In this document: one piece after another, positions 1-7,250 of the stretch
Layout: every line of letters starts with the position of its first letter
How positions within the stretch are numbered: position 1 is the stretch's first letter
From: Planctomycetota bacterium
Lineage (GTDB): Bacteria; Planctomycetota; Phycisphaerae; Sedimentisphaerales; Anaerohalosphaeraceae
DNA length: 9,733 nt
Assembly (NCBI GenBank): GCA_021160785.1
Contig: JAGHBX010000114.1
Coordinates: forward strand, 1-9,733
Direction of reading: 5' to 3'
The notes under the pieces: model-generated
Seen by the model: the letters and a program-made list of their open reading frames with translations, nothing else
The model's database searches: none
What the model was told of the DNA's origin: nothing
Position numbers and translations under genes: made by a program

Positions 1-1689
1 ATATTATATAAGAGCAAGCTTGTTGACAAGCCGACTCTTATTAAGGCGATTAAGAAGGGTCGGGCGGACAACACGCGTCTCGGTGAGACACTGGTTAAGA
101 TGGGGATTGTCTCCGAAGACATTATCAGCAAAGCCTTAGCCAAGCAGTTCGGGATGGAGTATGTAGACCTCGACGAAACGACTATCTCGCAAAGTGCCCA
201 GAAACTCATTCCGCCGGAACTGATTAAGAAGCATTTTGTCCTTCCGTTGGGACTGGACAATGGCAGGCTTAAGATTATTATCAGCGATCCCCTGGATCTG
301 GACCTTCAGGATTTACTTCGATTTCGCCTGAACAAGGAACTTGAGTGCTGCCTTGCGAGTCCCTCCAAGATAAGAACCTTCATTCTGCATACAATGGATG
401 AAGTCCGCAGCAGTATCGACGCGACAGCGGCGGAACTGGAAGCGGCCGGGCACGGGATAGAAGCCGAGGTCCGACGTGCACAGGACTCGGATGACGAAGA
501 TGACGGGCCGATCATTCGCCTTGTAAATCTGATAATAGATGAAGCGGTGCGACTCAGGTCCAGCGATATCCATATCGAGCCCATGTCCGACCGTGTCCGC
601 GTGCGGTATCGCATTGACGGTATTTGTGTCGAACGCGACAATATCCCCAAGAACATGCAGGCGCCGATTATCGCACGTATCAAGATACTGTCCGGCATGG
701 ACATCTCGGAGCGGCGACTGCCGCAGGACGGAAGAATCAAACGTCATATCGACGAGCAGGACATCGATTTCCGTGTATCATGTCTTCCGGGCTACCACGG
801 CGAGAGTACTGTTCTTCGTATTCTGCGTCCCGAGTCCGTCAACATCGGTATTCAGGCGCTGGGCTTCGAGCAGGACAGCTACGAAGCGTTCCTCCAGATC
901 ATCAAGCGACCGAATGGGATCTTTCTGGTTACGGGTCCGACAGGCAGCGGAAAGACAACGACCCTGTATTCAGCCCTGAAGGAGCTTAACCGGCCGGACC
1001 GGAAAATCATTACCGCTGAGGACCCCGTCGAATACAACGTCGCGGGAATCAATCAATGCCAGGTGCGAACGGAGATCGATCTGACGTTTCCGAAGATACT
1101 TCGTTCAATGCTGCGTCAGGCGCCGAATATCATCCTTATCGGTGAGATTCGTGACGGTCTGGTGGCCGATATCGCCATTCAGGCGGCATTGACGGGCCAT
1201 CTTGTCTTCAGCACACTGCATACCAACGATGCTCCCAGCGCGATTACACGTCTGATTGATATGGGCGTCAAGCCTTTCCTCGTGGCAAGTTCGATCCAGG
1301 CTATTATGGCCCAGAGGCTTGTCCGTGTTATCTGCGAGAATTGCAAGGTCGTAGACGAAAATCCCGACCCGCACTTCCTGCGGCTGCTCAGGATCAATCC
1401 CGACGAATTGCGCAAAAACCCGACTTATAAGGGTGCTGGCTGTTCGCGATGCCAGAATACGGGCTTTAGAGGCAGGTTGGCTATTTTTGAAATGATGGAA
1501 TTGAATAATCAGATCAGGGAATTGGCGTTTGCCCGGGCGTCTGCGTCCGAATTGAGAAAGGCGGCCCGCAACAGCGGCATGAAGACGCTTATGGAAGACG
1601 GCAAGCGGAAAGTGTTCAGAGGAGTAACAACGCCGGGTGAAGTTGCAAGGGTCTCCCAGGCTGAGGGACTCCTGATAGATGATGAGTAA
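1..1689 (+). CDS. GspE/PilB-family pilus or secretion assembly ATPase, 5'-truncated
   Basis: Cytoplasmic hexameric ATPase that powers pilin or pseudopilin polymerisation. The reading frame is open to base 1, so the ATG at 100 is internal: bases 76-144 encode an MshEN-type motif starting RLGETLVKMG, and the residues before it look like the end of a first such motif. By comparison with the paralogue at 3186, about 20-30 N-terminal residues are missing. Counting from base 1 (562 residues visible): linker and N2 domain, Asp box AEDPVEY near 339-345, Walker A GPTGSGKTT at 312-320, Walker B/GEIRD at 381-385, His box with H400 and H407, and a four-cysteine metal site C445/C448/C481/C484. The stretch before Walker B reads RQAPN where the paralogue has RQDPD, and GLVAD replaces the paralogue's LETAQ after GEIRD, so this copy is mildly divergent. 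pilT follows 12 nt after the stop, suggesting an operon. The family is certain; T4P versus T2SS use cannot be decided. Confidence 0.95.
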   Translation: MLYKSKLVDKPTLIKAIKKGRADNTRLGETLVKMGIVSEDIISKALAKQFGMEYVDLDETTISQSAQKLIPPELIKKHFVLPLGLDNGRLKIIISDPLDLDLQDLLRFRLNKELECCLASPSKIRTFILHTMDEVRSSIDATAAELEAAGHGIEAEVRRAQDSDDEDDGPIIRLVNLIIDEAVRLRSSDIHIEPMSDRVRVRYRIDGICVERDNIPKNMQAPIIARIKILSGMDISERRLPQDGRIKRHIDEQDIDFRVSCLPGYHGESTVLRILRPESVNIGIQALGFEQDSYEAFLQIIKRPNGIFLVTGPTGSGKTTTLYSALKELNRPDRKIITAEDPVEYNVAGINQCQVRTEIDLTFPKILRSMLRQAPNIILIGEIRDGLVADIAIQAALTGHLVFSTLHTNDAPSAITRLIDMGVKPFLVASSIQAIMAQRLVRVICENCKVVDENPDPHFLRLLRINPDELRKNPTYKGAGCSRCQNTGFRGRLAIFEMMELNNQIRELAFARASASELRKAARNSGMKTLMEDGKRKVFRGVTTPGEVARVSQAEGLLIDDE

Positions 1690-1701
1690 TAGGGACAGAC
1701 T

Positions 1702-2823
1702 ATGGGATCACTGCATATTGACAGATTACTGGAAGCCTGCATCAAGATGGGCGGATCGGACCTTCACCTGGTGACGGGGCGTCCTCCGGTGCTCCGGATC
1801 AGCGGACGGCTGCGTTCTCTCGACACAAAAGTCCTCGGACCCGACGATACGGTTTCACTGATGAAGAGTATCACCCCTGAGAAGAATCAGCAGGAGATTC
1901 AGGAGAACGGCGGCACCGACTTCGGGTTTGCATTTAGCGATGCGGGACGGTTCAGGACATCGGTATTTCGCCAGAAAGGCAATCTTTCGCTTGTGCTTCG
2001 GCTGATTCCATCTGAGTTGCTCAGCTTTGAGACGATAGGATTGCCTAAAATTTGTTCGGCCTTGTGTCGCAGGCCGAGGGGGCTGTTCCTGGTGACCGGA
2101 CCTACGGGCAGCGGCAAGACTACCACTCTGGCCAGTATGATCAACTATATCAATGAGAACCTCGACAGGCATATTATCACGGTCGAAGAGCCCATCGAGT
2201 ATTATCACAGCCATAAGAAATCGATTATCAATCAGCGAGAGGTCGGGATTGATGTTCCGTCGTTTGGGGAGGCGTTGAAGCGTTCCCTGCGAATGGACCC
2301 GGATGTAATTCTTGTTGGTGAGTTGCGCGACCTTGAGACGATGGAGGCTGCGATTACCGCGGCAGAGACGGGCCACCTTGTCTTCGGCACGCTGCACACC
2401 ACCGGTTGCCAGGGCACTATAAACCGAATCATTGACGCTTTTCCGGTCAGCCAGCAGGAGCAGATTCGGGTGCAGTTGAGCACAAATCTCATTGCCGTCC
2501 TTAGCCAGACGCTTTGCCCGGTGAAGGTGGGCAAGGGTCGTGTGGCGGCTTATGAGTTCATGGTGGTGACGCCTGCGATCGCGAACCTGATTCGCGAGAA
2601 TAAGACATATCGAGTCGAGTCCAGTATCCAGACAGGCAAGAAATTCGGAATGCAGTTGCTGGACGATCATCTCTGGGAGTTGTTTGCCGGCGAACGTATA
2701 ACTTTGGAAGAGATGCTGGACAAGGCTCGTCAGCCGGATGTTTTGCTGGAAAAGGCCGAGAAGCGAATGAGTGCCGCCGGCGAAGGGCTTGGCGATGATT
2801 TTGGGCCGATCCTAAAGACGTAG
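1702..2823 (+). CDS. pilT: PilT-family type IV pilus retraction ATPase
   Basis: Cytoplasmic hexameric ATPase of the PilT branch, which drives pilus depolymerisation and retraction. It is 373 aa, close to the usual 340-380. Visible features: a short N-terminal PAS-like PilT domain (SDLHLVTGRPPVLRISG near 19-35), Walker A GPTGSGKTT at 133-141, Asp box TVEEPIEY at 160-167, Walker B/GELRD at 206-210, His box H225 and H232, and the PilT signature AIANLIRENK at 292-301, close to the family AIRNLIRE motif. It lacks both the MshEN domain and the cysteine metal site of its two neighbours, which supports PilT over PilB. Two small deviations are Glu at the usual Asp of the Asp box (E163) and Ala for Arg in the AIRNLIRE motif (A294). 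The start has an AGGGA ribosome binding site at 1691-1695, 6 nt upstream. A retraction motor suggests a dynamic pilus rather than a pure secretion pseudopilus. PilU is the main alternative. Confidence 0.93.
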   Translation: MGSLHIDRLLEACIKMGGSDLHLVTGRPPVLRISGRLRSLDTKVLGPDDTVSLMKSITPEKNQQEIQENGGTDFGFAFSDAGRFRTSVFRQKGNLSLVLRLIPSELLSFETIGLPKICSALCRRPRGLFLVTGPTGSGKTTTLASMINYINENLDRHIITVEEPIEYYHSHKKSIINQREVGIDVPSFGEALKRSLRMDPDVILVGELRDLETMEAAITAAETGHLVFGTLHTTGCQGTINRIIDAFPVSQQEQIRVQLSTNLIAVLSQTLCPVKVGKGRVAAYEFMVVTPAIANLIRENKTYRVESSIQTGKKFGMQLLDDHLWELFAGERITLEEMLDKARQPDVLLEKAEKRMSAAGEGLGDDFGPILKT

Positions 2824-3185
2824 AGGCAGCCCCCACGCCGGGGTACCGGGGGAAAGGAAGCAGCCGCAAGGACCTTCGAGTCTTATATACCGGGTGTCCA
2901 TTACGTTTTCGGGCCGAAAAAGCGCGTTTCTGGCTGTGTTTGGATTGTATTTGCAAACTGTTGCACGATGTGTCTGAAAGGGGCGGGTTATGGACTTGCA
3001 GGCTGGTTTGCGTGAAATTGACACGTATTGGAGGTCAGCAGAGACCTGGCAGGGGTTTGTTGTAGTCCTGTATGCCACGTGTCCATCCTATTATTTACTT
3101 GCTAAGGGCTGGTTAATGGGCTATAATAAGGTAGAAAGGTTCACCATGGCAGGGTCAGGACTCAATATGTTCGGGGGGTGGGCAA
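2824..3185 (+). other. 362-nt intergenic region with hairpins, no convincing gene
   Basis: Seen: a GC-rich stretch just after the pilT stop, with CCCCC at 2830-2834 able to pair with GGGGG at 2848-2852. Next comes GGAAGCAGCC near 2856-2865, which resembles part of bacterial SRP RNA. An A/T-armed hairpin lies at 2906-2920 (TTTTC, loop GGGCC, GAAAA), and another at 3032-3047 (AGGTC, loop AGCAGA, GACCT). None is followed by a T-run, so no intrinsic terminator for pilT is evident. A promoter candidate and a possible leader peptide occupy the last 90 nt. The gap is much longer than other gaps in the cluster (12-185 nt), which suggests a regulatory leader. I could not match it to a known riboswitch class. 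Confidence 0.6.
3099..3127 (+). promoter_or_regulatory. sigma70-like promoter upstream of second pilB
   Basis: A TTGCTA -35 box (3099-3104) is separated by exactly 17 nt from a perfect TATAAT -10 box (3122-3127). Transcription would begin near 3133-3136, about 50 nt before the PilB start at 3186. If used, it would give pilB, pilC and the pilin genes their own transcription start, separate from the upstream ATPase and pilT. The -35 matches 4 of 6 consensus bases. The call rests on the consensus match and position only. Confidence 0.45.
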
Positions 3186-3193
3186 ATGGCTAA
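3146..3193 (+). CDS. Possible 15-aa leader peptide overlapping the pilB start
   Basis: A short reading frame of 15 codons, rich in Gly (MAGSGLNMFGGWANG), starts at an ATG preceded by AGAAAGG at 3133-3139, 6 nt away, a good ribosome binding site. Its stop codon lies inside the first codons of pilB (8-nt overlap in another frame). The pilB ATG itself has only a G-rich, non-canonical upstream sequence. This arrangement would suit translational coupling of pilB to the leader. It could equally be chance: the frame is very short and no homologue is recognised. Confidence 0.2.
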   Translation: MAGSGLNMFGGWANG

Positions 3194-4934
3194 GAGAGCA
3201 CCCGTTCAGCAGTTTAAGGGTCGGTCGCTTGGCCGAATCCTCATTAAGATGGGCTTGTTAACACGGGATAAGCTCCATGATTGCCTCCGACAGCAAGAGG
3301 AAGGCGGGGGCAAGGTCAAGCTGGGGCAGATATGCATTGAGCAGGGGCTGATCAAGAAGAAAGACCTTCAAACGGCGCTGGCCGGGCAGAGGGGTATGGA
3401 ATGTGTGGACCTGGACGATCTGGATATTGCCGGCAATGTGCTCGAAGTGCTGCCTGCGCAGATGGCCAAGACGTTTCGGGTCGTTCCGATTGCCTTCGAC
3501 AGCAGGCGTAATGTTTTGACCATTGCGATGGACGACCCGGACAATTTCCGGGCGACCGATGACCTGGGAACGTTAGTGGGCTATACGGTCATGGCGAAGA
3601 TCACCGACACGGATTCGCTGGAGGCTGCTCTTGCCAAGTACTATGCCGAGGATGATTCCAGCCTGAATGAATTGATCGGGGAGATCGAAAGCGACAGTAC
3701 TCTTACCGAGTTTCGGGGACGGGATCAGAGCATTGATCTGGACGAGTTGAAGGAACTTGCCGAATCGAATCCCGTTAAGAAACTGCTGAATCTGGTTCTG
3801 CTGCAGGCGATTCGCGACAAGGCGTCTGATATCCATTTTGAGCCGTTCGAGAATGAGTTTAAGATGCGATACCGTATTGACGGCGTGCTGTATGAAATGG
3901 TTCCTCCGCCCAAGCATATTGCAGTTGCTCTGAGTTCGCGAATCAAGGTCATGGCGAACCTTGACATCGCCGAAAGGCGTCTTCCGCAGGACGGTCGAAT
4001 ACCGCTTGTAGTCGGCGGCAACCCGGTCGATCTTCGTGTGAGTGTGCTTCCGACAATGTTCGGCGAAAGCGTTGTGCTGCGTGTGCTTGACAGGAGCGCC
4101 GTCGAGCTGGACCTGGATGGTCTGGGCCTGCGCGAGCGTGAAATGAAGACGGTCGAGCAGTTGATCCACAAGCCCAACGGCATTATCATCGTGACGGGCC
4201 CGACCGGTTCCGGGAAGACAACGACTTTGTATTCGGCGCTGAAGCAGCTTAACGATACCGAAACGAAGATCATTACCACCGAGAACCCGGTAGAGTACGA
4301 CATCGACGGGCTGATTCAGGTCCAGATGCGGCCGGAGATCGGTTTGACGTTTGCAAGCTGTCTGCGTTCTATCCTTCGTCAGGACCCGGACATCGTAATG
4401 GTCGGTGAAATTCGCGACCTCGAAACCGCCCAGATATCCATCCAGGCTTCGCTGACGGGGCACCTGGTGTTTACTACCGTTCATACAAACGATGCCCCGA
4501 GCACGTTAGCAAGGCTTATCGATCTGGGTCTCGAGACATTCCTGATTACCGCGACGCTGGAAGGTATCATTGCTCAGCGTCTTGTGAGGCGGATTTGCCT
4601 TAACTGCAAGACCGCGTTCGAGCCGACCGAGGCGATGCTGATGGAGGTTGGCCTGACGCCGGATGATATCGGGGACAAGGAGTTGTATTACGGTCGTGGA
4701 TGCGATCAGTGCAACAGCACCGGATATCGCGGACGAATAGGTATTTACGAAATTATGATACTTAACGATGAGATGCGCGATCTGATTATGAATAACGCTT
4801 CGACAAATGTGTTGCGGGCGGCGGCTCGCAAAAACGGGATGAGAACACTTCGCGAAAACGGTCTTGCCGTGATTTTTGACGGTATAACGACCATCGAAGA
4901 GGTTGCCAGGGAGACGCTGGCTGCGGAGGAATAG
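3186..4934 (+). CDS. pilB: PilB/GspE-type pilus assembly (extension) ATPase
   Basis: Complete 582-aa cytoplasmic ATPase powering filament assembly. Two tandem 24-residue MshEN-type motifs lie at 14-37 (SLGRILIKMG...LRQQ) and 45-68 (KLGQICIEQG...LAGQ). In MshE-like proteins such motifs bind cyclic di-GMP, but here the first has Ser and the second Lys where the motif usually has Arg. Then follow the N2 domain (about 195-300, including SDIHFEP and RLPQDGR), Walker A GPTGSGKTT at 338-346, Asp box TTENPVEY at 364-371, Walker B MVGEIRD at 405-411, His box TGHLVFTTVHTNDA at 424-437 and metal-binding cysteines C471/C474/C506/C509. All catalytic motifs look intact, making this the more canonical of the two extension ATPases. 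The ATG at 3186 gives a normal N-terminus, but its upstream sequence is a poor ribosome binding site (see the leader peptide). pilC begins 47 nt after the stop, which supports it as the partner platform protein. Confidence 0.95.
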   Translation: MAKRAPVQQFKGRSLGRILIKMGLLTRDKLHDCLRQQEEGGGKVKLGQICIEQGLIKKKDLQTALAGQRGMECVDLDDLDIAGNVLEVLPAQMAKTFRVVPIAFDSRRNVLTIAMDDPDNFRATDDLGTLVGYTVMAKITDTDSLEAALAKYYAEDDSSLNELIGEIESDSTLTEFRGRDQSIDLDELKELAESNPVKKLLNLVLLQAIRDKASDIHFEPFENEFKMRYRIDGVLYEMVPPPKHIAVALSSRIKVMANLDIAERRLPQDGRIPLVVGGNPVDLRVSVLPTMFGESVVLRVLDRSAVELDLDGLGLREREMKTVEQLIHKPNGIIIVTGPTGSGKTTTLYSALKQLNDTETKIITTENPVEYDIDGLIQVQMRPEIGLTFASCLRSILRQDPDIVMVGEIRDLETAQISIQASLTGHLVFTTVHTNDAPSTLARLIDLGLETFLITATLEGIIAQRLVRRICLNCKTAFEPTEAMLMEVGLTPDDIGDKELYYGRGCDQCNSTGYRGRIGIYEIMILNDEMRDLIMNNASTNVLRAAARKNGMRTLRENGLAVIFDGITTIEEVARETLAAEE

Positions 4935-4968
4935 GGACGGGTACTGAATAAGGATTGAAGAACTGTTC

Positions 4969-4973
4969 GGAGG
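4969..4973 (+). promoter_or_regulatory. Strong ribosome binding site that sets the pilC start
   Basis: GGAGG sits 8 nt before the ATG at 4982. It places the start there rather than at an in-frame TTG at 4955, and the resulting N-terminus (MPVFQYRALD) is the usual beginning of PilC/GspF proteins. Confidence 0.85.
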
Positions 4974-4981
4974 TAAAGATT

Positions 4982-6235
4982 ATGCCTGTATTTCAATATC
5001 GAGCACTTGACAGCAACGGCAAGGAAGTCAAAGCCGAGATAGAGGCGCTGAGCAGTAAGGAAGCGATAAGCAAGATACGCAACAAGGGTCTGTTTCCCAC
5101 GAAGGTTCGGGCCAGGAGCGCCGGCAAAAAGGTCAAGGCCGCCGGCGCCGCCAAGCCCAAGCGACGTCGCCCGACAGGCAAGGTCAAGATCAAGCAAGTC
5201 TGCCAGTTCGCCAGACAGCTTTCGACGCTTCAGGACGCCGGGCTTGCCATTTTGCGATCGCTTCGCATCCTGGAGGGGCAGCAGAAGAAGGGCAATCTGC
5301 GGAAGGTCATCGGGTTCGTCGCCGACGATATCGAGGGCGGCGCGACGCTTTCGGAGGCGATGGGCAAGCATCCCAAGTGTTTTGACAGGCTCTTCGTGAA
5401 CATGATCGCCGCCGGGGAAGTCGGCGGTGTACTGGACATTATTCTCTCTCGTGTCGCCGAGTTCATGGAGAAGTCCCAGCGACTCAAGGCGAAAGTCAAA
5501 GGCGCCATGGTCTACCCGATTGTGGTGCTGATGGCTGCATTTATAATCGTGATGGGGCTGATGATATTTATCATCCCAAATTTCGCCGCCGTACTGACCG
5601 ACATGTCCGACGGCGAGGCGAAACTGCCGAAGCTTACGCAGACCCTGCTCAACATCAGCAACTGGCTTACGGACAAAAAAGGCTTAAACGCCGGCATAGT
5701 CGTGGTGATGCCGTTTATCTTCATCGGGATCATGCGCCTGATCAAGCAATTCAGGGCGGGTAGATATGCAGACGACTGGATCAAGCTCAGAATACCCGTG
5801 CTCAAGCAGCTTGTTTACAAGACCGCTGTCGCACGATGGACGCGGACATTGGCGACGCTTATCAGCGCCGGTGTGCCGATCCTGGAGGCGCTGAACATCA
5901 CCCGCGAAACGTCGGGCAATGAGATATACGCTAACATGTTGGGCAAGGTGCACAATGCCATCCGGCAGGGCGACACGTTTGCAAATCCGCTGCGACAGTC
6001 CAAGACGGTTGACGCCCTTGTGGTCAACATGGTCGATGTGGGCGAAGAGACCGGCGATATGGACAAGATGCTGGAAAAGATCGCCAACAACTTTGACGAA
6101 GAGGCCGACGTTCTCGTGTCGGCATTGATGTCGATGCTGGAGCCGATCATGATTATCATACTCGGCCTGATCGTCGGCACGATTGTCCTGGCGATGTTCC
6201 TGCCCATGATCGCGATTATTACCGCTCTTATGTAG
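4982..6235 (+). CDS. pilC: PilC/GspF-family inner-membrane platform protein
   Basis: Polytopic inner-membrane protein that couples the cytoplasmic ATPases to pilin polymerisation or removal. It is 417 aa, close to the usual 400-420. The N-terminus MPVFQYRALDSNGKEV is canonical. A Lys/Arg-rich linker occupies about 49-70. The two T2SF repeats start with QFARQLSTLQDAGLAI (75-90) and RWTRTLATLISAGVPI (285-300). Hydrophobic segments at about 177-199, 238-254 and 385-412 give the three-helix topology expected for the family. Paired GEVGGVLD (145-152) and GEETGDMD (354-361) motifs are the family's conserved Gly/Glu elements, one per repeat. It follows pilB by 47 nt and precedes the first pilin gene by 58 nt, so it is probably co-transcribed with both. 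It is the only platform protein in view although three ATPases are present. Confidence 0.95.
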   Translation: MPVFQYRALDSNGKEVKAEIEALSSKEAISKIRNKGLFPTKVRARSAGKKVKAAGAAKPKRRRPTGKVKIKQVCQFARQLSTLQDAGLAILRSLRILEGQQKKGNLRKVIGFVADDIEGGATLSEAMGKHPKCFDRLFVNMIAAGEVGGVLDIILSRVAEFMEKSQRLKAKVKGAMVYPIVVLMAAFIIVMGLMIFIIPNFAAVLTDMSDGEAKLPKLTQTLLNISNWLTDKKGLNAGIVVVMPFIFIGIMRLIKQFRAGRYADDWIKLRIPVLKQLVYKTAVARWTRTLATLISAGVPILEALNITRETSGNEIYANMLGKVHNAIRQGDTFANPLRQSKTVDALVVNMVDVGEETGDMDKMLEKIANNFDEEADVLVSALMSMLEPIMIIILGLIVGTIVLAMFLPMIAIITALM

Positions 6236-6293
6236 AGAGCGAAAATTCGGATAGAGAAACAAAATATTGGCAGTTTTTGAAAGGAACGGTTAG

Positions 6294-7226
6294 ATGGAAA
6301 AATGGAAATCGATGTCAAAGAAAAGGTCGGCGTTTACGATCGTGGAACTCCTGACGGTGATGGCGGTCATTGCGATACTGATCGGCCTTTTGGTTCCCGC
6401 CCTGGCTCTTGTTAAAGATGTCGCCAAGGAACTTCAGCAGAAAGCCCAACTTCACAGTATCGAAGTGGCGATCGACATGTTCGCCGCCAACTCCGGATTC
6501 GGTACGTATCCACCGTCCAACGACAACTCGTTGCCGCCGGTGGATCTAAGGGATTCCACGCCATACGGGGGCGCCCAGAAATTAGCTGAGGCCCTGGTGG
6601 GCTGGGACCTGTTGGGCTACCACCCCAAGTCGTCGTTCCTCTCTGACGGCAGCGATGGGGCTGCGAATCTGGTCTATGACCCCACAGGCGCCAACGGGCG
6701 TCAGAACGTGGAGGAGCGTGAGGGTCCTTTCATTGAACTGGAAAACGCCAATGCCTATATGTTAGGGGACATTTACGCGAATGTCCAGACTTTCGACCCG
6801 CAAAATTATGTCTTGTGCGATGTTTTTGCGGAGAAACGTACTCTGGCGGTCAACGCGACAAGCAGGAAGACGGGCATGCCGATCCTCTACTACCGCGCAC
6901 GAACAGAGAACTTTGACCAGGATTGGGACAGCGCTGTGGTCGGACCGAGTAATCCAGGCGGAATCGAAGACGACATTTACTACTACCGCGACAATGAAAA
7001 CCTGCTCAATCTGGGTGCGCCCGACGACGGTACCTTGATCCACCCCATTGCCGACGGCGTAGGTACTGACTACCAGGATTTTGAAGATATGATACTGAAT
7101 GATCAGATTGATCCCACGCTCATCCAGCGTCCTTATCGTGCGGGATCCTATATTCTCATATCGGCCGGCAAGGACGGGCGTTACGGCACGGCTGATGATA
7201 TAACCAACTTCACGAAGAGTGAGTAG
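6294..7226 (+). CDS. Long prepilin-like (PulG-type pseudopilin) protein 1
   Basis: A 310-aa filament subunit candidate with a class III signal: basic leader MEKWKSMSKKRSA, predicted cleavage before F14, Glu at mature position 5 (E18) and a hydrophobic helix 14-40. The residue before the cut is Ala, not the usual Gly. The globular part has blocks shared with the genes at 7919 and 8897: GGAQKLAEALVG (92-103), YHPKS (109-113), GPFIELENANA (144-154), KTGMPILYYRA (192-202) and a C-terminal SAGKDGRYGTADDI (290-303), an Asp/Gly-rich loop resembling the Ca-binding ends of PulG-type pseudopilins. At 310 aa it is about twice the length of GspG. The start has AAGGA at 6281-6285, 8 nt upstream; a second in-frame ATG at 6312 would give a shorter leader. 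Its exact role (major subunit, minor pilin or adhesin) is unknown. Confidence 0.88.
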   Translation: MEKWKSMSKKRSAFTIVELLTVMAVIAILIGLLVPALALVKDVAKELQQKAQLHSIEVAIDMFAANSGFGTYPPSNDNSLPPVDLRDSTPYGGAQKLAEALVGWDLLGYHPKSSFLSDGSDGAANLVYDPTGANGRQNVEEREGPFIELENANAYMLGDIYANVQTFDPQNYVLCDVFAEKRTLAVNATSRKTGMPILYYRARTENFDQDWDSAVVGPSNPGGIEDDIYYYRDNENLLNLGAPDDGTLIHPIADGVGTDYQDFEDMILNDQIDPTLIQRPYRAGSYILISAGKDGRYGTADDITNFTKSE

Positions 7227-7250
7227 GTTGGGTCGTTGGCGGGTATCTGA

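Noticed and set aside
100..102. ATG at 100 as the start of the first ATPase
   Set aside because: The frame is open to base 1, and the residues upstream continue the expected N-terminal MshEN-type repeat, so the true start lies before the window.
2824..2905. Cyclic di-GMP (GEMM) or cobalamin riboswitch
   Set aside because: GAAAGG and CGCAAGG echo GEMM-I pieces, but the conserved core segments are absent or in the wrong arrangement. No B12 box is visible.
3018..3023. Perfect TTGACA -35 box
   Set aside because: No -10-like hexamer lies 16-18 nt downstream.
2990..3193. 67-aa + strand reading frame between pilT and pilB
   Set aside because: Trp- and Tyr-rich with no recognisable motif. It spans the promoter candidate and two hairpins, and overlaps the pilB start. 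Only its last 15 codons have a good ribosome binding site and are kept as a weak leader-peptide candidate.
3573..4484. Long - strand reading frame opposite pilB (303 codons), and a similar one at 1855-2670 opposite pilT
   Set aside because: Both are mirror images of well-supported ATPase genes, have no recognisable domain, and result from codon bias on the + strand.
4955..4981. Upstream TTG start for pilC
   Set aside because: It adds nine residues not found in PilC/GspF proteins and overlaps the strong GGAGG site serving the ATG at 4982.
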